A program made the translations under genes and the position numbers. Below are positions 55,020 through 64,000 of a DNA stretch of 64,000 bases, piece after piece. The stretch's first letter is position 1. The number at the start of each line of letters is the position of its first letter. The stretch is from Bdellovibrionales bacterium (GTDB lineage: Bacteria > Bdellovibrionota > UBA1018 > CAIMNF01): the NCBI GenBank assembly GCA_947502835.1, contig CANNBJ010000001.1, positions 496,001-560,000 on the forward strand. The letters run 5' to 3'. Under the pieces are notes generated by a model that searched no databases, was not told the origin of the DNA, and worked only from the letters and a program-made list of their open reading frames with translations.

Positions 55020-58000
55020 ATGCCTTTCGGGATTTCCTTTTTGCTCCTTTTTGCCCTTGCAAGCTTCTCCGCCCGGGCCGGCGACCTCTCATGCAAGGGC
55101 TCCCTCACCCCGGATCAAGCCCCCGACTTCGACGCCTATGCCACCTTTCTTCGGTATCATCCCACGCAAACAAAGAGCTCTGTTTTGTTCGAGGAATCTC
55201 TTTCGGACGCCTCCCTCAGAAGCACCCTGAACGAGAAGATCTCAACCAACATCGACTTGAGTGAAGCATCGAGCGCAGGACTCCACTTTCACTCCTGGGT
55301 CAGCACCTTCACCCAAAAAGAGCTCACCCATGTTGAGCCCGCACGGGAGGCATTTACCCCCTGGCAGAACCTGGAAACCGATTATCAGGTCTTCTTGCAG
55401 AGTCTGAAATCAAAACAAGAACGCCCCATGAGTGATGCCGAAGCCGAAAGAAAAGCGCGCTCGGACATCTCAATCCGCTTTGGAATTGATCCAGAGTCCT
55501 CTTCCGCCGCCTTTACCCAGAGCCCTGAGATCCGATTCTATTTTCAACGGCGAAAGAACTACTACCTGAATCAGGAAGTTCCGAACAGCGCCCTCCATCC
55601 GGGAAAACAAGAGGAGCGATTTCGAGCTTGGTTGAACAAAAAAATTGAGAACCTGGAGCTCGAGCGCGCGGAAAACCTGAAAGCATTGATTTTCGAAACC
55701 ACTCGCACAACACATCGCCGGGTGTTTTTCGAGGTCGCATCCACAGGAGGCGGGAACCCTTTTTGGACAAGAACCCTCACACTGGAGTTTCTTGAATCTG
55801 TGAAACCTTCAATCTCCAGCACCTTGCCAGGGGAATTTACACTGGAAATCAAACCGGATCACCTGGGCTTCAGGCAGGATCAGTCGTTTTTCCAAAAAGT
55901 GTTCGATAGTGACCTTTGGTACACCCCCTTTTCGAAATCGTATGCACCTGCGATCGAGGAAATGGATTCAACCAGCCATTCCGCCCTCGTCTTCACCCTC
56001 GACCCGGGAGCCAGACAGGAAATCGAGCCTGCATTGCGTTCGATCAGGGCCGCCCCCGCCTCCGTGCAGGAAATCCGGATCCCGATCCCTGATCTTCTGC
56101 AATTCATGCAGAAAAACACCTCCAAATCCGACTACCCCGGCGCACTCCTTGCCTCAACAAAGATTCATGCCCGAATCGAGTATGAAACCCGTCTGAATGA
56201 AAAAATCAAGGAACTGAGGGCGCTCGGATCCAATGTCACCATGACCGGGTTTTCCCGGTGGACAGCAAATCGTTCTGACACCGAACGGTCATTTTTCCAG
56301 AATCCAACGGTTTCGAAGGGAATCCTCACACGATTTCAAGACCTGAACCGTCCAACCCTGCACGACCCCTTGACCGGCCTTGAGTGGTTCGGATACGCAA
56401 TCCATCCGGACTACTGGCATCAACGGGATCTTGCCGGGTCTCGCAGCCACACGGGATTTCCATCGAGCTGGGTGGGCGACTTTTGGGACAAAAGCAAGAA
56501 CATCACAAGGAGAACCATCGTCCTGGGAAGTCTTGTCTCCATGATCTGGGGCGGAGTTGAAATTGCAGAGCGCTCCGGTCTTGGAGCTCCCCGTTCATCC
56601 CCAAAGAGCGTGGTGATCGGAACATCCGATGAAGCCCATGACTCCTTTGGAACGGATCAGGATGCGAACGGGGATGGGGTGCCGGACACCCTCTTTACGG
56701 TCAAGGCGGAGAGGATGAATCGAAAAACGCGGGGTCCGCTTTACCTGCCCGTGGAATCCGTGCCCCGCTACTTCGACCATGCGACGGCAGCAGATGCGCG
56801 GGATCCTGCCAAGCTCATCGATGTAACCGAAACCATTCCCCATGAAATCATAAACCTTCATGCATTTGATACCATCAGCCGGCAAACACTGATTGTGGAC
56901 ACGAAAGTCCTGCAGGTTCCCGTGGACAGTTTTCTGTTCTTGCCTCTTCCTGAGGGGTATGACCTTGTCTTTTATGACAGCTATCTCGAGGATTCTCTCC
57001 GGATTTATCGAAACCGGCAAACGGGCATGTATCTCCTGAAGATCCTGAAAAGCCCGGCAGACCAATTTTTCTTCAGGGCAGGCTATGTGAAAACGGCGAT
57101 GATCGAGCCGGAACCGGAACTTGTCCTGCGACTTTCGGACCTTGACCGAAACCGGATCACTGAAATGAACGGGAAAATCAATTCCGCAGGATTGCACGGT
57201 CTTTCCCGGGATCTATCGAAGCTGCTTGAAACCCCGGGCCCGATCTCGGCAAGGGCAATCGCGGACCTCATCAAAAATGGCCAACGATACAGCCTGAAAC
57301 CAGGCAAGGGTCCGAAGTGGATCCATCGCTTTTCCGCGAATCCCTACTCTAAATTCGCAAGATATCTCGGGGAGAATGGACTCCTTCACTTCAAATGCGA
57401 CATTGCAAATGAACTTCTCCAAACCATGCTTCGCGAGATCCTCGGTGACGATTCCACCCTGATCATCAAACCTCTTCACTCTTTTGTTTACGAAAAAAAC
57501 AAGAACTCCTCGAAACGCGAGTTCGAAAGCGGATTCATCGGCGGAATCGGTCATGCACGCACCCAGATCATGATCGCGGGAAATCAAGGCAAGATCGTGC
57601 TGGATGCAACTCCGATCACGCAATCCGATGACTCCCGTTCAGGCACTGAGCCGGAACCTGTCCAAAAGCAGGAGGAAATCAGCAACTCATCTCACAAGGA
57701 AAGCGATTCTCGCAAGCCTCAGGGCATTCTTCCAGATCCCGTTCGCCCGATCAGGGATCTGAAATCCTTAATTGCGCGACGGCGCCTCATCCTCATCCAC
57801 CAGGAGAGGATGGCGCAACTAGAGGAGCTGGCAGAGCAGCTCTTGAATGGACCCTCTTTCAGGTCCTGGATCAAAAAGAACCCGCGGGAGTATTTGCCGC
57901 CCCAAAGAGTTTACATTCTTGCCCGCCGGGTCTTGGAGTTTGGAAGTGGGCAGGTCACCCTTGAGGAACTCAGCCATGTGCTCAGAGACACCCTTTTCAT

Positions 58001-58217
58001 TCGGGATTTAGAATCTTCCCCCGATCCAGAAGGGCTTCAAACAGCCCTCCGGAAAATTGGTGACGCTGAACGTTTGACCTGGGATCAATGCAGACAGTAC
58101 CAGGAACAAACCCGTAAGTTCGAGTTCCTCTGGGCGCAAGATTACCCCTTGCGAAGCGAGGTGGACCGGATCCTTGACCTCCTGGCCTCCCACTCCTGGA
58201 GCCCCGTCATTCCCTGA
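55020..58217 (+). CDS. Large secreted protein of unknown function with DxDxNGDG calcium-type loop
   Basis: Signal peptide; DQDANGDGVPDTLF; internal hydrophobic TIVLGSLVSMIWGGVEIA. Confidence 0.7.
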   Translation: MPFGISFLLLFALASFSARAGDLSCKGSLTPDQAPDFDAYATFLRYHPTQTKSSVLFEESLSDASLRSTLNEKISTNIDLSEASSAGLHFHSWVSTFTQKELTHVEPAREAFTPWQNLETDYQVFLQSLKSKQERPMSDAEAERKARSDISIRFGIDPESSSAAFTQSPEIRFYFQRRKNYYLNQEVPNSALHPGKQEERFRAWLNKKIENLELERAENLKALIFETTRTTHRRVFFEVASTGGGNPFWTRTLTLEFLESVKPSISSTLPGEFTLEIKPDHLGFRQDQSFFQKVFDSDLWYTPFSKSYAPAIEEMDSTSHSALVFTLDPGARQEIEPALRSIRAAPASVQEIRIPIPDLLQFMQKNTSKSDYPGALLASTKIHARIEYETRLNEKIKELRALGSNVTMTGFSRWTANRSDTERSFFQNPTVSKGILTRFQDLNRPTLHDPLTGLEWFGYAIHPDYWHQRDLAGSRSHTGFPSSWVGDFWDKSKNITRRTIVLGSLVSMIWGGVEIAERSGLGAPRSSPKSVVIGTSDEAHDSFGTDQDANGDGVPDTLFTVKAERMNRKTRGPLYLPVESVPRYFDHATAADARDPAKLIDVTETIPHEIINLHAFDTISRQTLIVDTKVLQVPVDSFLFLPLPEGYDLVFYDSYLEDSLRIYRNRQTGMYLLKILKSPADQFFFRAGYVKTAMIEPEPELVLRLSDLDRNRITEMNGKINSAGLHGLSRDLSKLLETPGPISARAIADLIKNGQRYSLKPGKGPKWIHRFSANPYSKFARYLGENGLLHFKCDIANELLQTMLREILGDDSTLIIKPLHSFVYEKNKNSSKREFESGFIGGIGHARTQIMIAGNQGKIVLDATPITQSDDSRSGTEPEPVQKQEEISNSSHKESDSRKPQGILPDPVRPIRDLKSLIARRRLILIHQERMAQLEELAEQLLNGPSFRSWIKKNPREYLPPQRVYILARRVLEFGSGQVTLEELSHVLRDTLFIRDLESSPDPEGLQTALRKIGDAERLTWDQCRQYQEQTRKFEFLWAQDYPLRSEVDRILDLLASHSWSPVIP

Positions 58218-58296
58218 CTGAGCTGGAACAAATTCTTGCAAGCCCGTCACTTTCTTGCCGCTTGAGGCGCCCACACTGAGCCGCTACCATCAAACT

Positions 58297-58623
58297 ATGC
58301 TTCGGGGGCGCGCGCCGTTTTTGATGTTTGTTCTGGTTTCGATCACACTCCATTCATCCCGCGCCTTTTCCATGGCCTGCGACCCAAGCTGCCCGGAAAG
58401 GACGGCCCAACTCCGGAGCAAGATCCTCGCAAGGGATCGGATGAAGACCATTCTTTCGCGGAATGAGGACTTTTTGAAAAGAAACCCCAAAGCAAATCCC
58501 TCCATCGTCATGAAAATCCAATCCAACAAGATCATCGCGCGCTTGGAGATTGAGACCCTGGAGAACGAAATCCTACCCCTGTCGGAGTATGTGGAAAAGA
58601 AAGGGTGCAAACGATGCCCGTGA
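58297..58623 (+). CDS. Hypothetical secreted protein, Cys pairs at both ends
   Basis: Signal peptide; ACDPSCPER...KKGCKRCP. Confidence 0.55.
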   Translation: MLRGRAPFLMFVLVSITLHSSRAFSMACDPSCPERTAQLRSKILARDRMKTILSRNEDFLKRNPKANPSIVMKIQSNKIIARLEIETLENEILPLSEYVEKKGCKRCP

Positions 58624-59060
58624 ACAAGAAACGAAAATTCAAACAACTCATCATCAATCCAGGCTTTCAATTCAGATATGTCTTTTGGCTGACAGCAAGC
58701 GGGTTGGCCTTGGTTGCGATCAATGCCCTGATCGCATACTCCTTCATCCAAGAGAATTACATGACCCTTGTGGAATTAAGCCCAATGACCGATGAAACGC
58801 GAACACTGATGTACGCCGAGCTGAAGCAACTCACTCTGGCGCTCTCCCTCACCTCCTTTTGCTTCTTGGCCTCGATTGCGGTTCTCGGCTTGATTCTCTC
58901 CCATCGTACCGCAGGCCCCCTCTACCATCTCAATCGGGTTTTCGAGGAGGTTTGTCGGGGAAACCTGAAAGCACGCGCCAAGTTCCGGCAAAACGATGAA
59001 TTCCAGGAAGTTGCCGAATCCTTCAACAAAATGATGGACAGCTTCAATCCAGAGAAATGA
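58614..59060 (+). CDS. Two-TM HAMP-domain protein without an output domain
   Basis: RTAGPLYHLNRVFEEVCRGNLKARAKFRQNDEFQEVAESFNKM. Confidence 0.75.
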   Translation: MPVNKKRKFKQLIINPGFQFRYVFWLTASGLALVAINALIAYSFIQENYMTLVELSPMTDETRTLMYAELKQLTLALSLTSFCFLASIAVLGLILSHRTAGPLYHLNRVFEEVCRGNLKARAKFRQNDEFQEVAESFNKMMDSFNPEK

Positions 59061-60415
59061 CTTGGAAATGGATCCTCCTCATCTGCCTTTTTCCAGCCCT
59101 GAGCTCCAAAGCAGCCAATCAAAGCCTGAGCTTGAAGCAAGCGCTTCAGATTGCGTACAAGCAGAATCTTGATCTTGTCCTCGCAAACTATGACTACGAA
59201 GTGAATTCGATCAACTATCGAAATGAGTGGCGAAACTTTTTTCTCCCGAAGATCAACCTTACCCTTGAAAGCACCACCGCACTGACCATGGGCGCCTATC
59301 CCGGGACCCCGGCAAGTTCAACCTTGCCGGACGGCAGAAGCACCGGGTACCCCACAGGCTTAAATGGAGCCGCCGCTACTCTTTCTTTGGGCGAATATAC
59401 GGTATTCAACTTTTTCAAGGACCGGATCCGCTACGACATTGCGCGCCTCACCTACACGCGAAACACTCAAAAACTCACCGAAATCAAAAGGAACATCACC
59501 TTCGGGATCATCGCAAAATACTTCGAAGCCCGCCTCAACCAGGAAAAACTCCAAGCTGCCGAAAAGTCCCTGCAAATCGCAAAGAGCATCGTGCGTTTGG
59601 TTCGCTCGAGGGTTGCCTTGGGCCAGGCCTCCGAGACCGAACTCAGCTCGATTCAGGTGGATACCAACACCGCAGCACTTCAGGTCAATACCCTCCAATC
59701 AGAACTGGAAACAAAATTGCTCGACCTGAATGCGGCCCTGAATCAAAACAGCTCGGAGCGATTTGTGCTCACCACGCCCCTCACCTACACTCCGATGAAG
59801 CTTTCCTTTGCCGAGGCTTTCGGCTGGTTCAAAGAAAATTCACCCACGATGAGGGATGCAAAGCTCGGACTTGAATCAGCGCGGGGAGCACTCGAAATTG
59901 CAGAAAAAGACCTGATGCCGCTTCCAAAGGTCACCTTGACAGGTCAAGCAGTGACCTATGGCAACCGCTACGGCGGTGGAGGGACAAGCTATTTACCTTC
60001 CACGGATCCCATCGATCTGAGGGCTGTGGTTTCCTTGACCTTGCCCATCCTCGGGCCGGGAGGCCTCTTCAACAAGGACAATCTTCGGGTCACCCAGATT
60101 GGTCTCGACCAAAACGAGGTCAGGATGCAGCAAACCTTGATTGCAAATGAGATTTCAATCCGGGCTTCCGTCTTTCAACTTCAGCAACTCGAGGATCGGC
60201 TGAAAACCCAAAAAGAAAATCTCATGGAATCGGCCTCATTGCTGGAAAGAACCATGAACACCACCGCGGGCCAGAAAACAAACCGGCTTGAGTTGCGGGA
60301 TGCACTCGACCGCGCGAGAAGCATCGAACTTGAGTATTTGCAGGCGATCTTTTCGTATGTTCAGGCGAAAAACAGCTTTTACAATCTGATCGGAAAGGAC
60401 ATGGACCCTGAATGA
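59057..60415 (+). CDS. TolC-family outer membrane protein
   Basis: Signal peptide; SLSLKQALQIAYKQNLDL; two OEP repeats. Confidence 0.85.
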   Translation: MTWKWILLICLFPALSSKAANQSLSLKQALQIAYKQNLDLVLANYDYEVNSINYRNEWRNFFLPKINLTLESTTALTMGAYPGTPASSTLPDGRSTGYPTGLNGAAATLSLGEYTVFNFFKDRIRYDIARLTYTRNTQKLTEIKRNITFGIIAKYFEARLNQEKLQAAEKSLQIAKSIVRLVRSRVALGQASETELSSIQVDTNTAALQVNTLQSELETKLLDLNAALNQNSSERFVLTTPLTYTPMKLSFAEAFGWFKENSPTMRDAKLGLESARGALEIAEKDLMPLPKVTLTGQAVTYGNRYGGGGTSYLPSTDPIDLRAVVSLTLPILGPGGLFNKDNLRVTQIGLDQNEVRMQQTLIANEISIRASVFQLQQLEDRLKTQKENLMESASLLERTMNTTAGQKTNRLELRDALDRARSIELEYLQAIFSYVQAKNSFYNLIGKDMDPE

Positions 60416-61080
60416 AACCATGGATTCTTCTGTTGTCGCTTCTCCTGCCCTTCGCCGGTCATGCGGCCACACGAAACCCGATGTACCCGGAAAACATCTC
60501 CTACCAGTGGCTCGCCGGAGTCAATCGCTTCAACCATCACATCGATCTTCGGTTTTCGCCGCGAATGGTGCGACATTACGGGGCCTCGTATCGCTTGGAA
60601 TACAGCCTTGGAGGTCGCGCCCTTGATCTGCAAGGAACCTTTCTCCTCTCGTCCTGGGACGCGATGTCGGTTCCACCGAGCCTCGGCTCGCAGGAAAACA
60701 ACGAGGGGGGCCTGGTCGACAATCCCCTTGCCGAGGTGGCACTCCCCCGAAACGCGAGAGACCCCTGGAACCAGTGGATCCTTGAATTGGGCTACAGCTA
60801 TCGCGGGCGCTTGATCCCGATTGAGGCCACAAAATGGTCCCAGGCAGCCCGAGCCGCAATCGGGTACACGGGGCTGACCGACGTCTCAAACAACAAAAGC
60901 TATTCAGGGATTTCGGTGAATGTCGAATTCAGCATGTATTATGCGTTGAACCAAAAATTCCAAATCGGTCCTAAACTCAATTACCGCTATGGATGGACCC
61001 ACCTGAATGGGGCTCCAACATCGAATCTGACCCGCTTGCCGATTGCAAGCTTTGACGCGGCTCTTGGCTTGGTGTTCTAA
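60412..61080 (+). CDS. Outer-membrane beta-barrel-like protein
   Basis: Signal peptide; terminal aromatic (GLVF*) typical of OMPs; ATGA overlap with the TolC-like gene. Confidence 0.6.
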   Translation: MKPWILLLSLLLPFAGHAATRNPMYPENISYQWLAGVNRFNHHIDLRFSPRMVRHYGASYRLEYSLGGRALDLQGTFLLSSWDAMSVPPSLGSQENNEGGLVDNPLAEVALPRNARDPWNQWILELGYSYRGRLIPIEATKWSQAARAAIGYTGLTDVSNNKSYSGISVNVEFSMYYALNQKFQIGPKLNYRYGWTHLNGAPTSNLTRLPIASFDAALGLVF

Positions 61081-61082
61081 GC

Positions 61083-61514
61083 TCAGTTCTTGCGAAGCAT
61101 CTTCTTCACTTCGAAAATGTGGTTTGTCTCGGACATCACCTGTCCCCGGGCAAACTCTTCAAGGGCAATGTCCTCTGAATCCACTGCAATCAGCACGAGG
61201 TCTTTGTAGAGCTTGAGTGTCTCCTCCTCAAAGGTAAGGCTCTCATTGAGAATCTGATCCACTCCATGCTTGTTGCTTTCTTCCATTTTTGCAGCAAGAA
61301 CCGGGGGATGACCTCCATACGAGGTGATCAGTTCACCCACCGCCACCGCGTGTGCCGTGGATTCGGAGGCTTGGTCGCGAAACCACTTTTGAATCGGGAT
61401 CCGGTTATGCCCCATGATCATGAACGAATAATGGAGATATCGTACAATTCCAGCCATTTCGGCCTGAAAGATCCTGTTCAAACATTCGATGATTTTCTTT
61501 TCGCTCTTGCTCAT
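61083..61514 (-). CDS. Bacterioferritin/ferritin-like protein
   Basis: AEMAGIVRYLHYS, ESTAHA, SETNHIFEVKKML; ATG 61514. Confidence 0.7.
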   Translation of the reverse strand: MSKSEKKIIECLNRIFQAEMAGIVRYLHYSFMIMGHNRIPIQKWFRDQASESTAHAVAVGELITSYGGHPPVLAAKMEESNKHGVDQILNESLTFEEETLKLYKDLVLIAVDSEDIALEEFARGQVMSETNHIFEVKKMLRKN

Positions 61515-61637
61515 GCACTGGATCCTAAGTGCTTTTTCACGGATCGGAAACCAAAAAAACCGTTCCGATTGATTTATTCTTGAAATGGACTCTCCCACCA
61601 TGGACTTCTTGTGGTAATAAGCAATCAAACGATTTCC

Positions 61638-61730
<93 letters not shown>

Positions 61731-61733
61731 TTA

Positions 61734-61774
61734 AAAAAGGCATCCGGGCAAACGTCCGGAGGCCTTTTTTATTT
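61734..61774 (+). terminator. Rho-independent terminator after tRNA-Ser
   Basis: AAAAAAGGCaTCCGGgcaaacgtCCGGAgGCCTTTTTT. Confidence 0.85.
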
Positions 61775-61779
61775 TTCGG

Positions 61780-61928
61780 GGCGGCAGAGGGAGATTCGAA
61801 GCGAGCTTGCCGTCAGCCCTTCGGGCTGCTGGCGAGCGTGACGCGAGCCAGAGGTAAGCAAGGTGGCCAGGCGGAGTGCGAACGTGAGGTGAGCCCGAGC
61901 GCCTGGCCGAATCCCTCCCTCACCGCCA
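61780..61928. repeat. Structured element bounded by tRNA-Ser-3'-end-like sequences
   Basis: Right end CGAATCCCTCCCTCACCGCCA is 20/21 identical to the tRNA 3' end; left end is a degenerate inverted version. Confidence 0.6.
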
Positions 61929-62080
61929 TCACTACACACTGTGAAGAACCGTTCCACTTCCCAATTCCCTTTTTTAAGAAGACAAATCAAGTTGAAGGAA
62001 GGAGGCGTAGTGGTGCATGCGTTGACTGACTGAAGCGAGATTTGAAGATGTAAAAAAGGGAATTCGAAAGTGGAAAAAAA

Positions 62081-62157
62081 TGGGGTGACCAACGGGGCTT
62101 GAACCCGCGACACCTGGAATCACAATCCAGTGCTCTACCAACTGAGCTATGGCCACC
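62081..62157 (-). tRNA. tRNA-His(GTG)
   Basis: GGTGGCCATAGCTCAGTTGGTAGAGC...GGATTGTGATTCC...TGGTCACCCCA with G-1:C73. Confidence 0.96.
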
Positions 62158-62266
62158 ACACACAGTTGAACTGTGGGTGAATGGTATAGATTCTAGACGC
62201 CCCTGTCAAGATAAGAGCCCAATACTCTTGACTATTTCCGATAGTTCGGGTCACCTTGAAGAACTT

Positions 62267-62875
62267 ATGAAAAAACACTGGCTTCTTCCCCTGTCTCTGC
62301 TTCTTCTCCCCTCTCTGAGCTCCGCAAGTGTGTTCACGATTCCTCAGTTTGTGGAATACAAGTCATGGGCTGTTGGACTCGAGCCGGAAGCAACACTCTC
62401 GACCTCGTCCCTTGGATCGGGACAGGGCGTGGCGTTCAATGCGAAATTCACCTACGGGATCAGCCCACTTTCAAATCTGCAGATCGGCGTTGGGCCGGGG
62501 TCAGGAAATAAAACATTCCGATTCGGGGGAACCTATTCCTTTGATTTCATTCCCGATCTTTCTGGCCAAATTGGCGCAGGTCTGGCGGCTCAAGCATATT
62601 ACTTTAATTTGCGGGATCGTTCTGGAAAAACAGAGATCCAAGCATATCCCTACGTCCACAAACGCTTCAGCACCTCATCGGGACTGGAATTTGATCCGTT
62701 CCTCGCAATGCCCTATGGAATGGAATTCGTGGACGGAAAACACCAGGCAGTGTGGCAGTTGGCAGTTGGAAGCTACTTTCAATCCTCCGAGCACATCGGC
62801 CTGAATACCGAACTCGGGTTGAGCTTGAAGAACGCCGATACCTATCTTGCTTTTGGCATTTCCTATCGGGATTGA
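62267..62875 (+). CDS. Hypothetical outer-membrane-like protein
   Basis: Signal peptide MKKHWLLPLSLLLLPSLSSA. Confidence 0.6.
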   Translation: MKKHWLLPLSLLLLPSLSSASVFTIPQFVEYKSWAVGLEPEATLSTSSLGSGQGVAFNAKFTYGISPLSNLQIGVGPGSGNKTFRFGGTYSFDFIPDLSGQIGAGLAAQAYYFNLRDRSGKTEIQAYPYVHKRFSTSSGLEFDPFLAMPYGMEFVDGKHQAVWQLAVGSYFQSSEHIGLNTELGLSLKNADTYLAFGISYRD

Positions 62876-62882
62876 GGACTGA

Positions 62883-63662
62883 ATGCAGCCGCTGAAAGAA
62901 CTCGAAAGGTTCAAGCCCAAGATCAAAGGGCTGTGCTTTGATCTTGATGACACCTTCACTTCACACGGCAAGATCACCGCGGAAGCATTTGATTCCCTTT
63001 GGAAACTGAAAGCCTCCGGGTTCACCCTGATTCCGGTCACCGGCAGGCCGGCCGGATGGTGCGACCACATTGCGCGATTTTGGCCAGTCGATGGAGTTGT
63101 CGGAGAGAACGGCGCGTTTTCATTTTTCATGCATCAAGGAAAACGGGTTCGAATCGATACATTGCCACCCGAAGACGCCCGTTCGGCTCGCAACAAGTTG
63201 CGGGAGCTTCGACTCGGAATCGAGGGCGCTTTTCCCGGCTGCTCTTTTGCGTCGGATCAAGACTATCGGGAGTACGATCTTGCCATTGATTTCTGCGAGG
63301 ACGTTTCGCCTTGGGCCGAGTCCGAGGTGGAGCGACTTGTGCGATTTTGTGAATCAAAGGGAGCAATCGCCAAGATTTCCAGCATCCATGTCAATGCATG
63401 GTTCGGAAACTATACGAAAATCGAGGGAATCCGGCATTTTCTCTCAAGTGCTCCGAAGGAACTGAATCTCCCCGGGTTTGACGAACTGGTCTTTGTCGGC
63501 GATTCCCCGAATGATGAACCGATGTTTCATGCATTTCAAATGAGTGTAGGTGTTGCCAATGTTCGGCCGTTCCTCGGCAAAATCAAAAGTCCTCCGAAGT
63601 TCATCACCTCTCGGGAATGCGGTTCCGGATTTGCGGAGCTTTCAGAATTTCTTCGAAGCTGA
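62883..63662 (+). CDS. HAD-superfamily (Cof/SPP-like) phosphatase
   Basis: LCFDLDDTFTSHGKI, TGRPAGWC, VFVGDSPNDEPMF. Confidence 0.88.
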   Translation: MQPLKELERFKPKIKGLCFDLDDTFTSHGKITAEAFDSLWKLKASGFTLIPVTGRPAGWCDHIARFWPVDGVVGENGAFSFFMHQGKRVRIDTLPPEDARSARNKLRELRLGIEGAFPGCSFASDQDYREYDLAIDFCEDVSPWAESEVERLVRFCESKGAIAKISSIHVNAWFGNYTKIEGIRHFLSSAPKELNLPGFDELVFVGDSPNDEPMFHAFQMSVGVANVRPFLGKIKSPPKFITSRECGSGFAELSEFLRS

Positions 63663-64000
63663 AGTCCATCACGGGCCACTCGCGCCTGGATTTGTGGTTG
63701 TAATGCCACCACTCATTCTCGATTCCCTCAAAATCATGTCTCTCCATGGTGGAGCGGAGCAAATCCCTTCGCTGTCTCTCAGTGAATTCACCCCCGGCAA
63801 AATCACGATAGGCTTTCTCATTCATCTCATCAAAATCGCTCGGCATGCGCACCGGACTTCCCGTGGTCAAATCAAAAAGGCCGAGGTCCACGGCACAACC
63901 TCGATTGTGAGAGGATCCATCCGAAGGATTTGCCAAGAATCTTCGGACCTGATCGTCCGACAGATCCCAGAAGAGTTTCGTTACACTCCAAGGACGATAC
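63604..64000 (-). CDS. D-alanyl-D-alanine dipeptidase (VanX/DdpX-like), 5' end truncated by window edge
   Basis: Read-through RPWSVTKLFWDLSDDQ...SDGSSHNRGCAVDLGLFD...ENEWWHYNH. Confidence 0.88.
   Translation of the reverse strand, partial: YRPWSVTKLFWDLSDDQVRRFLANPSDGSSHNRGCAVDLGLFDLTTGSPVRMPSDFDEMNEKAYRDFAGGEFTERQRRDLLRSTMERHDFEGIENEWWHYNHKSRREWPVMDFSFEEILKAPQIRNRIPER

Overview
This 64 kb window looks like a bacterial chromosome segment (roughly 50-58% GC by eye, densely packed, many secreted or outer-membrane proteins). It could come from a Bdellovibrionota- or delta-proteobacteria-like organism, but I cannot confirm that. Housekeeping genes recognised: mutY, holA, nrdR, nusB, prkA, an RluA-type pseudouridine synthase, two-subunit class I fumarase, ftsH, hsp20, ppsA, degP/htrA, a DEAD-box helicase, metG, trmO, tRNA-Ser(CGA) and tRNA-His(GTG). 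Regions that deserve attention: (1) a tightly coupled three-gene operon encoding an FGGY kinase, a sphingosine-1-phosphate-lyase-like PLP enzyme and a neutral-ceramidase-like hydrolase (33.9-38.7 kb), a candidate cytoplasmic sphingolipid catabolic pathway with a non-canonical kinase; (2) a B-A-B-A array of four tiny secreted four-cysteine proteins, apparently a duplicated bicistronic cassette, divergent from a TIGR02147-like regulator (49.2-51.4 kb); (3) matching -24/-12 (sigma54) promoters upstream of ppsA-usp and hsp20-ftsH, next to a two-component system with an NtrC-type regulator; (4) a 71-aa protein with a consensus beta-clamp-binding motif (QLSLF) whose Shine-Dalgarno sequence lies in a hairpin loop; (5) an IS1/IS1595-like element with perfect 24-bp TIRs placed between two convergent stop codons; (6) a trypsin-fold lipoprotein that appears to be a pseudoprotease with an 18-bp tandem-repeat linker; (7) a reduced PEP-synthase-like protein that keeps the phosphohistidine-domain His; (8) a structured element bounded by tRNA-Ser 3'-end copies, one exactly 200 bp downstream of the tRNA. 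No rRNA, CRISPR array or prophage was seen. All homology calls come from motif recognition by eye; no database search was run.
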